Program-made: the position numbers and the translations under genes
Assembly: GCF_003290025.1 (NCBI RefSeq)
Contig: NZ_QNHG01000002.1
Span: 834,417-898,416, forward strand
Direction of reading: 5' to 3'
From: Pseudogemmobacter bohemicus
GTDB taxonomy: Bacteria; Pseudomonadota; Alphaproteobacteria; Rhodobacterales; Rhodobacteraceae
DNA length: 64,000 bases
Notes under the pieces: generated by a model
Database searches by the model: none
Told to the model about the DNA's origin: nothing
The model's input: only the letters and a program-made list of their open reading frames with translations
Part shown: piece by piece, positions 17,283-24,954 of the stretch
Layout of the letters: every line of letters begins with the position of its first letter
How positions within the stretch are numbered: the stretch's first letter is position 1

Positions 17283-17338
17283 AATTATACATGATACGAA
17301 TTCAGGCAGGGTAACACAGCAATCCAGGGGAGGAGCCC

Positions 17339-17626
17339 ATGAGTATCCCGCAACTTCTGGTCCACGATCACGCGGACAATGTCGGCGTCGTCGTCGTCGA
17401 AAATCTGAAAGCCGGCACCGAGATGATCTGTGTCGTCACCCATGACAATTCCGACTTCCGCCTTGTCGCCAATGCCGACATCCCGATTGGTCACAAGGTC
17501 GCGCTGAAGCCGCTGAAGGCCGGCGATACCGTCACCAAATATGGCGAAGACATTGGCCGTATGGTCGGTGACGCGGGCGTTGGCGATCACGTCCATACCC
17601 ATAACTGCAAAACGAAACGGTGGTGA
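17339..17626 (+). CDS. suyA: (2R)-sulfolactate sulfo-lyase, subunit alpha
   Basis: A 95-residue small subunit of the enzyme that cleaves (R)-3-sulfolactate to pyruvate and sulfite. It is a single SAF-like domain, as in the N-terminal part of altronate dehydratase, ending with the characteristic [12 protein letters not shown] near the C-terminus. A strong GGGGAGGAG ribosome site precedes the ATG. It is 4 bp from suyB, so the two subunits are made together. Length matches the family. Well recognised. Confidence 0.95.
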   Translation: MSIPQLLVHDHADNVGVVVVENLKAGTEMICVVTHDNSDFRLVANADIPIGHKVALKPLKAGDTVTKYGEDIGRMVGDAGVGDHVHTHNCKTKRW

Positions 17627-17630
17627 TCAG

Positions 17631-18812
17631 ATGGCACTCGATTTCAGCAATGCGACGGTGAAAGCCTGGCGGCGTGAGAATGGCCGTGTGGGTGTGCGCA
17701 ACCACGTTCTGATCCTGCCGGTCGATGATATTTCCAACGCGGCCTGCGAGGCGGTGTCGAACAATGTCAAAGGAACGATGGCGATCCCGCATGCTTACGG
17801 GCGTCTCCAGTTCGGCGAAGACCTGGAGCTTCACTTCCGCACCATTATCGGCACCGGCGCCAATCCGAACGTCGCCGCCGTGGTGGTGATCGGGATCGAG
17901 CCGGAATGGACCAAAGTGATCGTCGACGGCATCGCCAAAACCGGCAAGCCGGTCACCGGCTTCTCGATTGAACAGAAGGGCGATTTCGAGACCATCCGCG
18001 CCGCCAGCTGGAAGGCCAAGGAATATGTCCATTGGGCATCCGAGCTGCAGAAAGAAGACTGCCCGGTCTCGGATCTCTGGATCTCGACGAAATGCGGCGA
18101 AAGCGACACGACCACGGGTCTCTCCTCCTGCCCGACCGTCGGCAATATGTATGACAAGCTCTTGCCGCAGGGCATCTATGGCTGCTTTGGCGAGACCTCG
18201 GAAATCACCGGGGCCGAGCATATCTGCGAGAAGCGCGCTGCGACCCCCGAGGCTGCCGCGAAGTTCAAGCAGATCTGGCAGGCCTATTCCGATGACGTGA
18301 TCTTCGCGCATCAGACCGATGACCTTTCCGACAGCCAGCCGACCAAGGGGAATATCCTTGGCGGTCTGACCACCATCGAGGAAAAGGCGCTTGGCAATCT
18401 GGAAAAGATCGGCCGCACCTCGACCTATATCGACGCGATGGGTCCAGCTGAGGCGCCGTCGAAAGGCCCGGGGCTTTACTTCATGGACAGTTCCTCGGCA
18501 GCGGCGGAATGCGTGACGCTGATGGCGGCGGGCGGTTATGTCATCCACACCTTCCCGACCGGGCAGGGCAATGTGGTCGGCAATCCGATCGTGCCGGTGA
18601 TCAAGATCTCGGGCAATCCGCGCACTTTGCGCACCATGTCGGAACATATCGACGTGGATGTGACCGGCGTGCTGACCCGCGAGATGACCATCGACCAGGC
18701 CGGTGACTCGCTGATCGAGATGATCATGCGTACCGCCAATGGCCGCATGACCTGCGCCGAGGCTCTGGGCCATCGCGAATTCTCGATGACCAAGCTTTAC
18801 CGCAGCGCCTGA
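17631..18812 (+). CDS. suyB: (2R)-sulfolactate sulfo-lyase, subunit beta
   Basis: A 393-residue catalytic subunit (UxaA/altronate dehydratase-type). The ATG at 17631 is chosen since an upstream extension would overlap suyA. It opens with [18 protein letters not shown], typical of the family, and contains [20 protein letters not shown] and [20 protein letters not shown], with cysteines suited to an iron centre. It removes sulfite from sulfolactate in the cytoplasm, yielding pyruvate. It is followed by a hairpin and an anion exporter gene of the kind that accompanies sulfite-releasing enzymes. Confidence 0.95.
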   Translation: MALDFSNATVKAWRRENGRVGVRNHVLILPVDDISNAACEAVSNNVKGTMAIPHAYGRLQFGEDLELHFRTIIGTGANPNVAAVVVIGIEPEWTKVIVDGIAKTGKPVTGFSIEQKGDFETIRAASWKAKEYVHWASELQKEDCPVSDLWISTKCGESDTTTGLSSCPTVGNMYDKLLPQGIYGCFGETSEITGAEHICEKRAATPEAAAKFKQIWQAYSDDVIFAHQTDDLSDSQPTKGNILGGLTTIEEKALGNLEKIGRTSTYIDAMGPAEAPSKGPGLYFMDSSSAAAECVTLMAAGGYVIHTFPTGQGNVVGNPIVPVIKISGNPRTLRTMSEHIDVDVTGVLTREMTIDQAGDSLIEMIMRTANGRMTCAEALGHREFSMTKLYRSA

Positions 18813-18839
18813 TCTGCGATCCTTCTCTTGCGCCAAGAC

Positions 18840-18868
18840 CCCGGCCCTGCGATTGTCGCGGGGCCGGG
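18840..18868 (+). other. Strong intercistronic hairpin between suyB and the exporter
   Basis: Arms CCCGGCCC (18840-18847) and GGGCCGGG (18861-18868) are extended inward by TGCGA/TCGCG with one mismatch, leaving a 3-base loop. There is no T-tract, so it probably attenuates or stabilises the transcript, allowing more SuyAB than exporter. Confidence 0.6.
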
Positions 18869-18899
18869 AATATACGGTCTGAGCCCGGAGCGGAAAGCC

Positions 18900-19961
18900 A
18901 TGGCACAAATCGACGAAACGCGGGCCTCTGATGCCCGCCCCGCCGGGCTGCGTGGAACGGCGCTTTGGCTCTCTGCCAACAGGCTTTTCCCCGGCATTGC
19001 GGTCTCGATCCTGGTCGCGGTCACCGCGCAGTTCCTGTCAGATCATTACGGGGCGCCCGCGATGCTGATGGCGCTCCTGATGGGGCTCGCGCTGAATTTC
19101 CTTGCCGATGCGGGGACGCGGACCGAGGCCGGGATCGGCTTTTCCGCCCGAACCGTATTGCGGCTTGGCGTGGCGCTGCTGGGGGCGCGGATCTCGGTCG
19201 AGATGCTGACGAAACTCGGCACCGGCATGATTCTGCTGGTGATCGCCGGGGTCGCCGCGACGATCCTGTTTGCGATGCTGGCGGCGAAGGTCTTCGGGCG
19301 CGGCTGGCGTATGGCGCTGCTTTCTGGCGGCGCGGTGGCGATCTGCGGCGCCTCGGCAGCCATGGCCATCGCCGCCGTGCTGCCCCGCACCGACAAATCC
19401 GAGCGCAACCTCGCCTTCACCGTGATGGCGGTCACCATCCTCTCGACCGCCGCGATGATCGCCTATCCGCCGCTTTCGACCTGGTTCGGTTTTACGCCCC
19501 TGGAATCCGGGGTCTTCCTTGGCGGCACCATCCATGACGTGGCCCAGGTGGTCGGCGCCGGCTTCTCGATCAGCCCGGAAGTGGGCGAGACGGCGACGGT
19601 GGTGAAGCTGATCCGCGTCGCCATGCTGGCGCCGGTGGTGCTGGGTTTCTCGCTGGTTATCCGCGCCTGGCATCTGGGTGAAGAGAACCCCGGCGGCATC
19701 CGTCCGCCATTGCTGCCCTCCTTCGTCGTCTGGTTCCTGGTGCTGGCGGCGCTGAATTCCTTTGGCGTCATCCCGTCTTCGGTTGCCTGGTTCGCCGAAC
19801 AGACCAGCCGCTGGGCGCTTTTGACCGCCATCGCCGCCGTGGGGATCAAGACCTCGCTGGTGAAGATGATGGAGGTCGGCGGTTCGGCCATTGGCCTTGT
19901 GGTGGTCGAGACCATCTTCCTCGCCGGTTTCATCCTGATCGGGCTGCATCTGATCAGCTGA
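18900..19961 (+). CDS. YeiH/UPF0324 family putative sulfate exporter
   Basis: A 353-residue inner-membrane protein with about ten hydrophobic helices. Family-type motifs include GARISVEML, GGAVAICGASAAMAIAAV and LGGTIHDVAQVVGAGFSISP. Start ATG 18900 follows a GGAG site. Members of this family (TauZ, SuyZ-like annotations) are found beside sulfonatases and are thought to expel sulfate or sulfite formed from organosulfonates. The position after suyAB and before a terminator supports that. No sulfite dehydrogenase gene is present in the window, so sulfite itself or sulfate made elsewhere could be the cargo. Confidence 0.9.
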   Translation: MAQIDETRASDARPAGLRGTALWLSANRLFPGIAVSILVAVTAQFLSDHYGAPAMLMALLMGLALNFLADAGTRTEAGIGFSARTVLRLGVALLGARISVEMLTKLGTGMILLVIAGVAATILFAMLAAKVFGRGWRMALLSGGAVAICGASAAMAIAAVLPRTDKSERNLAFTVMAVTILSTAAMIAYPPLSTWFGFTPLESGVFLGGTIHDVAQVVGAGFSISPEVGETATVVKLIRVAMLAPVVLGFSLVIRAWHLGEENPGGIRPPLLPSFVVWFLVLAALNSFGVIPSSVAWFAEQTSRWALLTAIAAVGIKTSLVKMMEVGGSAIGLVVVETIFLAGFILIGLHLIS

Positions 19962-20007
19962 GCCTCTCGCTCATTGCGCGAAGTCCCGAGCGCCGCCTCG
20001 CCCGCTG

Positions 20008-20032
20008 CCCCGCCCTTTGTGGCGGGGTTTTT
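20008..20032 (+). terminator. Rho-independent terminator of the suyAB-exporter operon
   Basis: CCCCGCC and GGCGGGG form a 7 bp stem with a 6-base loop, followed by TTTTTC. It lies 47 bp after the exporter stop and before the AT-rich promoter region of the SDH-like operon. Confidence 0.88.
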
Positions 20033-20039
20033 CATTCGG

Positions 20040-20106
20040 TCTGTCGAATTGTGTAAATTTAACTTACTGTATTGTTTAATATTAGTTCCTTAGTGTTAGA
20101 AAAAAC
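20040..20106 (+). promoter_or_regulatory. AT-rich promoter region of the SDH-like/fumarase-like operon
   Basis: About 65 bp of unusually AT-rich sequence (runs such as TAAATTTAACTTA and TTTAATATTAG) directly upstream of the nine-gene operon, after a terminator. TTGTGT and TATTGT with 16-17 bp spacing are a possible promoter. No clear palindromic operator is visible, so its regulator cannot be named. Confidence 0.5.
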
Positions 20107-20877
20107 ATGCGTTACACCGGGTTCAGGAAGAGAGCCAACAGGTGCGCTGTGAGCGGGAATGACAAGACGATGGAAGTGTCGGTCTGGCGCGGGTCCGGGG
20201 GCCAGGGCGCCTATGAGATCTTCCAGGTGCCGGCGCAGGACAATCAGACCGTTCTGGATGTGGTGAGCTATATCCAGCAGGAAATCGACCCTTCGCTGAC
20301 CTATCGCTATGCCTGCAGGGTGGGCATGTGCGGATCCTGCGCGATGATGGTGAATGGCCAGCCGCGCTGGACCTGCCGGACGCATGTGAAAAAGGTGCTG
20401 ACGGCTGGCAGGCTGACCGTTGCGCCCTTGCGCAACCTGCCGGTGATCCGCGATCTGGCCGCCGATATGGACCCGTTTTTCGAGAAATGGGTCAAGGCGG
20501 GTGGCGTGCACAAACCGGGCCGCAGCCGCGACGATGCGATCCAGCAGGTCAGCCCGGAGGATCCGGGCCGGGTCGAGGCGAACAAGGCGATCGAATGCAT
20601 CAATTGCGCCGTTTGCTACGCCGCCTGCGATACGGTCGCGGGGAGCCCGGATTACCTCGGCCCCGCCGCATTGCAACGCGCCTGGACGCTTTACAACGAT
20701 GTGAAAGTCACCGACCGCGCCGCCGTTCTGGCCAGCGTCACCGGGCCTGAGGGCTGCACCAATTGCCACAGCCAGGGCAGCTGCACGCGGTTCTGCCCGA
20801 ATGAGCTGGACCCGCTCGGCTCTGTCGCCGGGCTGAAACGCGCGCTCGCGCGGTCATTTTTCGGGGGGAAGGGCTGA
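20107..20877 (+). CDS. SDH/FRD-like iron-sulfur subunit (proposed sulfonate dehydrogenase complex)
   Basis: About 235-256 residues depending on start (ATG 20107, GTG 20149 or ATG 20170; the last gives MEVSVWRGSG, nearest to SdhB homologues). The plant-type [2Fe-2S] motif is CRVGMCGSC with a later Cys at WTCRTH, the [4Fe-4S] motif is CINCAVCYAAC, and the [3Fe-4S]/second cluster region is CTNCHSQGSCTRFCP. It would pass electrons from the flavoprotein to the membrane anchor. The gene order B-C-D-A, and its place between suyAB and a sulfonate-type importer, differ from a housekeeping sdhCDAB operon. It overlaps the next gene (TGATG). Confidence 0.85.
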   Translation: MRYTGFRKRANRCAVSGNDKTMEVSVWRGSGGQGAYEIFQVPAQDNQTVLDVVSYIQQEIDPSLTYRYACRVGMCGSCAMMVNGQPRWTCRTHVKKVLTAGRLTVAPLRNLPVIRDLAADMDPFFEKWVKAGGVHKPGRSRDDAIQQVSPEDPGRVEANKAIECINCAVCYAACDTVAGSPDYLGPAALQRAWTLYNDVKVTDRAAVLASVTGPEGCTNCHSQGSCTRFCPNELDPLGSVAGLKRALARSFFGGKG

Positions 20878-21209
20878 TGCTGGGGATACGGCTGTACATG
20901 GCGCAACGCCTCAGCGCGATGATGATGGGGCCGCTGGTGCTGGGCCATCTGGCGGTGATGATCTACGCGATCCAGGGCGGGCTTTCCTCGGCCGAGATCC
21001 TTGGCCGCACCAAAGGCAGCATCCCCTGGTTCCTGTTCTACGGCGCTTTCGTGCTGGCGGTCTCGGTTCATGCGGCCATCGGGTTGCGGGTCATCCTGCA
21101 TGAGGTGACGGGCCTGAAGGGCCGTCTGCTGGAGGCTTTCACCTGGGCCGTGATGCTTGGCCTGACGGTGATGGGGGCACGCGCCGTTCTGGCCGTGACG
21201 CTGCTGTGA
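20877..21209 (+). CDS. SDH/FRD-like membrane anchor subunit 1
   Basis: A 110-residue protein with three hydrophobic helices (about 16-35, 50-72, 88-108). Histidines in LVLGHLAVM and AVSVHAAIGLRV are suitable heme b ligands as in SdhC/FrdC-type anchors. Its start overlaps the stop of the iron-sulfur gene. With the next gene it would hold the catalytic subunits on the inner membrane and hand electrons to quinone. Sequence similarity of anchors is low in general, so the assignment rests on size, topology and position. Confidence 0.78.
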   Translation: MLGIRLYMAQRLSAMMMGPLVLGHLAVMIYAIQGGLSSAEILGRTKGSIPWFLFYGAFVLAVSVHAAIGLRVILHEVTGLKGRLLEAFTWAVMLGLTVMGARAVLAVTLL

Positions 21210-21547
21210 TCCGGCCGCACCGGCGCCATCCGCTCTGGCTTGCCTATATGCTGCACCGGCTTTCGGGCCTGGCGCTGGCCTTGTTCCTGCCCGCGCATTT
21301 CTGGGTTCTGTCGCTGGCGCTGACCGACCCCGACCAATTGGACCAATTCCTCATCTTTGCCGATAACCCGCTGGTGAAGTTCGCGGAATTCGGCCTCGTC
21401 TTTCTGCTCGCAGTGCATTTCTTCGGTGGGCTGAGGCTTCTGGCACTGGAATTCCTGCCCTGGTCGCAGCGGCAAAAGAGCCTCGCCGCCGGCGCCATTG
21501 CCGGGGCGCTTCTGATCTCCGGCACATTTCTTCTCAGGGCGGTGTGA
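21206..21547 (+). CDS. SDH/FRD-like membrane anchor subunit 2
   Basis: A 113-residue, three-helix protein starting at GTG 21206, overlapping the previous stop by 4 bp. The N-terminus HPLWLAYMLHRLSGLALALFLPAHFW resembles SdhC (HR-x-S/T-G), and AVHFFGGLRLLALEF carries a likely heme-ligand His. Together with subunit 1 it makes a two-protein anchor, implying electron delivery to the ubiquinone pool rather than a soluble fumarate reductase. Confidence 0.8.
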   Translation: MIRPHRRHPLWLAYMLHRLSGLALALFLPAHFWVLSLALTDPDQLDQFLIFADNPLVKFAEFGLVFLLAVHFFGGLRLLALEFLPWSQRQKSLAAGAIAGALLISGTFLLRAV

Positions 21548-21550
21548 GCC

Positions 21551-23308
21551 ATGACCAGGTTCGAAATTGAACGCGACGAGACCGATATTCTGATCCTTGG
21601 CTCAGGCGGCGCGGGGCTGTTCGCGGCGTTGCATGCAGCACAAAGCGCGGCTCCGGGCACGCGGATCACGCTGGCGGTCAAGGGGTTGATTGGCAAATGC
21701 GGCTGCACGCGGATGGTGCAGGGCGGCTATAACGTGGCGCTTGGCGGCGGCGACACGGTTGAACGCCACTTCATGGACACGATCAATGGCGGCAAATGGC
21801 TGCCGAACCAGGACATGGCCTGGCGGCTTTGTGAGCAGGCGGTGGTCAGGATCCGCGAGCTGGAAAACGAGGTCGGCTGCTTCTTTGACCGCAACCCCGA
21901 TGGCACTTTGCATCAGAAGGCCTTTGCGGGTCAGACCGCCGACCGCACCGTCCATAAGGGGGATCTGACCGGGATCGAGATCATCTCGCGGTTGATGGAA
22001 CAGGTGCTGGCGCGCCCCGTCCGCAAGCTTCAGGAACACCGCGCCGTTGGCCTGGTGCCAACGAAAGACGGCGCCTCGCTGGCGGGGGTTCTGTTCATCG
22101 ACATGCGGACCGGGCGGTTCCGGTTTGTCCGCGCGAAGGCGGTGATGATGGGCACCGGCGGCGGGCCGACCATGTATAAGTATCACACGCCTTCCGGCGA
22201 CAAAACGATGGACGGGCTGGCGATGGCGTTGCGGGTTGGCCTGCCCTTGCGCGACATGGAGATGGTGCAGTTCCACCCGACCGGCCTTCTTGCGGGCGAT
22301 TACACCCGCATGACCGGCACTGTGCTGGAAGAAGGTCTTCGCGGTGCGGGCGGCCAGCTGCTGAATGCGCGCGGCGAGCGGTTTATGTTCGACTATGACA
22401 AGCGCGGCGAGCGGGCGACCCGCGATGTGGTCAGCCGCGGCATCTATGCCGAGATGAGGAAGAACAACGACCCGACCCAGGTTGGTATGTTCATCTCGAT
22501 GGGCCATCTGGGGCCGGACAACGTTCGCAGGAAATTCGCCGGCATGGTGAAGCGCTGCGCCGACAGCGGCTTTGATCTGGCGGCGGGCAAGGTCGAAGTG
22601 GTGCCGACCGCGCATTACTTCATGGGCGGCGTGGTGGTGGACCCGGATACGCGCACCGAGATGGAGGGGCTTTATGTGGCGGGCGAGGATGCCGGCGGCG
22701 CGCATGGCTCGAACCGGCTCGGCGGCAATGGGGTGGCGAATTCCACCGTCTTTGGCGGTATCGCGGGGGATGTGATGGCGGCCGACATCCGCCGGATGTC
22801 TCTGCGTGATCCGGATGAGACGGTGCTTCAGGCCGAAATCGCCCGTGCCTGCCACCCGTTTTCGAAGAAAGCCGACAAGATCCAGCCGTTGCGCAATAAG
22901 CTGCAAGAGGCGATGTGGGAAGATGTCGGCGTCATGCGCACCGGCGCGGGCATGCAGCGCGGCGTGAAACGCGTGGCCGGGATCCGGGCCGAGCTGATGG
23001 AGGCCGGCGTTGACCCGTCAAACCTCGCCTTCAACCTGACCTGGCATGACTGGCTGAACATGGCCTCTCTGGTCGAGGTTTCCGAGGTCATCGCCCGCGC
23101 CGGGCAGGTGCGGGAAAACTCACGCGGTGCGCATTTTCGCGAGGACTTCCCCGAAAGCGGCGATCTCGAAAGCTCGTATTTCACCCTCGCCCGCAAGCGC
23201 GGCGACGATCTGACACTGACCCGCGAACAGGTGCAGTTCACCATCGTCCGCCCTGGCGAGACGGTGCTGCCCGCGCATGAACCCGAAACGCTCGTCGCGA
23301 CCCAATAA
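21551..23308 (+). CDS. SDH/FRD-like flavoprotein subunit with altered FAD-attachment and substrate residues
   Basis: A 585-residue flavoprotein. The FAD fold is ILILGSGGAGLFAAL. The catalytic set is kept: FHPTG (H242), E261, R291 (TRDVVSRG), H355 (PTAHYFMGG) and R389 (GSNRLGGNG), by alignment to E. coli FrdA/SdhA from memory. Two departures stand out. The His that covalently binds FAD in SDH/FRD (SHTVAxxGG) is Cys here (C52, GCTRMVQGG), and the Thr next to the active-site Glu is Glu (VLEEG, E260). Succinate dehydrogenases need the covalent flavin to oxidise succinate well. The operon links it with a fumarase-like hydratase and suyAB nearby. Proposed reaction: 3-sulfopropionate to 3-sulfoacrylate. 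Alternatives: another succinate or acrylate analogue. Confidence 0.85.
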   Translation: MTRFEIERDETDILILGSGGAGLFAALHAAQSAAPGTRITLAVKGLIGKCGCTRMVQGGYNVALGGGDTVERHFMDTINGGKWLPNQDMAWRLCEQAVVRIRELENEVGCFFDRNPDGTLHQKAFAGQTADRTVHKGDLTGIEIISRLMEQVLARPVRKLQEHRAVGLVPTKDGASLAGVLFIDMRTGRFRFVRAKAVMMGTGGGPTMYKYHTPSGDKTMDGLAMALRVGLPLRDMEMVQFHPTGLLAGDYTRMTGTVLEEGLRGAGGQLLNARGERFMFDYDKRGERATRDVVSRGIYAEMRKNNDPTQVGMFISMGHLGPDNVRRKFAGMVKRCADSGFDLAAGKVEVVPTAHYFMGGVVVDPDTRTEMEGLYVAGEDAGGAHGSNRLGGNGVANSTVFGGIAGDVMAADIRRMSLRDPDETVLQAEIARACHPFSKKADKIQPLRNKLQEAMWEDVGVMRTGAGMQRGVKRVAGIRAELMEAGVDPSNLAFNLTWHDWLNMASLVEVSEVIARAGQVRENSRGAHFREDFPESGDLESSYFTLARKRGDDLTLTREQVQFTIVRPGETVLPAHEPETLVATQ

Positions 23309-23320
23309 GGAAGCCAGACC

Positions 23321-24277
23321 GTGATACCGATCAATGTGATCCAGTCCACTGCCGAGGCCCTGATGGCCAAGGCCGCAATCGAGATCCCCGATGATTATCT
23401 CGGCGGGCTGAAGGCGGCGGCGGCAACCGAGGATGGTGATCTCTCGTCTTTCGTCCTCCAGGCGATGCTGGAGAATTACGAGGCCGCGAAACAGGACCGC
23501 CGCGCGATGTGCGGCGATACCGGCACACCGCGCTGGTATGTGAAAATGGGTAATGACGCCCGGATCGAAGGTGGGCCGATCGCGCTGGAGGAGGCGCTTC
23601 GCTGCGCGACGGCGCGGGCGACATCTGCGGTGCCGCTGCGACCCAACCGGGTGCATCCGCTGTGGCGGACCGACCACAACAACAATGTCGGCATCGGCGC
23701 GCCCGAGATCGAATATGGCTATGAGCCGGGCGGCGACTGGATCGACCTGATCACCGTGCATAAAGGCGGGCTGTTCGGCACCGATTACCGGATGCTGTTC
23801 CCGTCTGACGGCATTCAGGGGATCAAGCGGTTCTACCTCGATTGCCTCGTGGCTTTTGGCAAACGCGGCCTCGCCTGCCAGCCGGCGATCATCGGGATTG
23901 GCCTTGGCGGCTGCAAGGACACCTGCATGGTGCTTGGCAAACGCGCGGCCTGTCTGCGCACCGTGGGGGACCGCAATTCCGACCCGAAAATCGCGGCGCT
24001 GGAGGAGGAGTTCAAAGAGCTCGGCAATTCCATCGGCATGGGCGCGATGGGCTTTGTCGGCAAGAATATGGTGATCGATACTCATATCGAGGTCGGTTAT
24101 TGCCACACCGGCGGCATGCAGATGTCGGTCCATGCCTTCTGCCTGTCTTCGCGCCGTGCGGTGGCGCGGATCTTCCCGGACGGGCGGGTCGAACACCGCA
24201 CCGATCCCGACTGGTTCACCCCCTATCAGCGCCGCGAAACCGTGGGCTGGGACAGTGTTCGGGAGGCCGCAGAATGA
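23321..24277 (+). CDS. Class I fumarase / tartrate-dehydratase-type hydratase, alpha subunit
   Basis: A 318-residue alpha subunit of a two-subunit [4Fe-4S] hydratase (FumA N-terminal/TtdA family). GTG start with AAGGAAG upstream. Candidate cluster cysteines are C64 (AMCGDTGTP), C198 (GLGGCKDTC) and C261 (GYCHTGGMQ). Family members add or remove water trans across fumarate, mesaconate or tartrate-like double bonds. It sits 12 bp after the flavoprotein and overlaps the beta subunit by 4 bp. Inferred role: hydration of the unsaturated product of the flavoprotein, proposed to be 3-sulfoacrylate, to sulfolactate. L-tartrate dehydratase is the main alternative, but no tartrate genes are present. 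Confidence 0.85.
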   Translation: MIPINVIQSTAEALMAKAAIEIPDDYLGGLKAAAATEDGDLSSFVLQAMLENYEAAKQDRRAMCGDTGTPRWYVKMGNDARIEGGPIALEEALRCATARATSAVPLRPNRVHPLWRTDHNNNVGIGAPEIEYGYEPGGDWIDLITVHKGGLFGTDYRMLFPSDGIQGIKRFYLDCLVAFGKRGLACQPAIIGIGLGGCKDTCMVLGKRAACLRTVGDRNSDPKIAALEEEFKELGNSIGMGAMGFVGKNMVIDTHIEVGYCHTGGMQMSVHAFCLSSRRAVARIFPDGRVEHRTDPDWFTPYQRRETVGWDSVREAAE

Positions 24278-24942
24278 AACCGCGTGAGGTCATCCTTTCC
24301 ACCACGCCCACGCCCGAAGAGATCGCGGCGCTGCGGCTGGGCGACATCGTTTACCTCAACGGGCTGATGTATACCGCCCGCGAAGGCGTCTATATGCGCG
24401 CGCTTGAGCAAAGCGCGAATATCCCGATGGAGCTGCCCTCGCAGAGTGCGGCGAATTTCCACTGCTCGCCCGCCGCGACGATCCGTGAGGATGGCACGTT
24501 TGATCTGGGGGCGGTCACCGCCACCGCCAGTTTCCGTTTCGCGAAATGGTTGCCGGAATGGATGGCGAAGACCGGGGCAAAGCTGATCATCGGCAAGGGC
24601 GGCATGTCCTCGAAAGACTACAAGGAGTATTTTGTTCCCAATGGCGCGGTCTATCTTTCGACCGTGGGTTACGGCACCGGCGCGCTGCTGGGGCGGGGCG
24701 TGGAAAATGTCGAGGCCGTGCACTGGAACGAAGAACTCGGCCTTGCCCAGGCGATGTGGGTCATTCGCTGCAACCGGATGGGGCCTTTCCTGGTGGCCTC
24801 GGATCTGGACGGCAACTGCCTGTTCGAACGTGAGAACGCGAAGATCGCCGGGAACCTTGAGCGTGTCTATGAGGGCACCAAACCCGCCGTCCTGAAACGC
24901 TTTGGCGAGACCGATGACCGCAGCGATGAGCTGATCGGATGA
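24274..24942 (+). CDS. Class I fumarase / tartrate-dehydratase-type hydratase, beta subunit
   Basis: A 222-residue beta subunit (FumA C-terminal/TtdB family). Start ATG 24274 overlaps the alpha stop (ATGA). It begins REVILSTTPTPEEIAALRLG, the usual entry to the domain, and includes LIIGKGGMSSKD, matching the conserved substrate-binding GKGG loop, and YLSTVGYGTGALL. A split hydratase next to an SDH-like complex recreates two successive TCA-type steps in one operon. Its stop overlaps an ATG (24939) that probably was, or is, the start of the following permease. Confidence 0.87.
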   Translation: MKPREVILSTTPTPEEIAALRLGDIVYLNGLMYTAREGVYMRALEQSANIPMELPSQSAANFHCSPAATIREDGTFDLGAVTATASFRFAKWLPEWMAKTGAKLIIGKGGMSSKDYKEYFVPNGAVYLSTVGYGTGALLGRGVENVEAVHWNEELGLAQAMWVIRCNRMGPFLVASDLDGNCLFERENAKIAGNLERVYEGTKPAVLKRFGETDDRSDELIG

Positions 24943-24954
24943 ACACCCTGGTGC

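Noticed and set aside
20107-23308. Reading this as the housekeeping succinate dehydrogenase
   Set aside because: Gene order, missing covalent-FAD His, Thr-to-Glu change and the sulfonate neighbourhood argue for a specialised paralogue; the core sdhCDAB is expected elsewhere.
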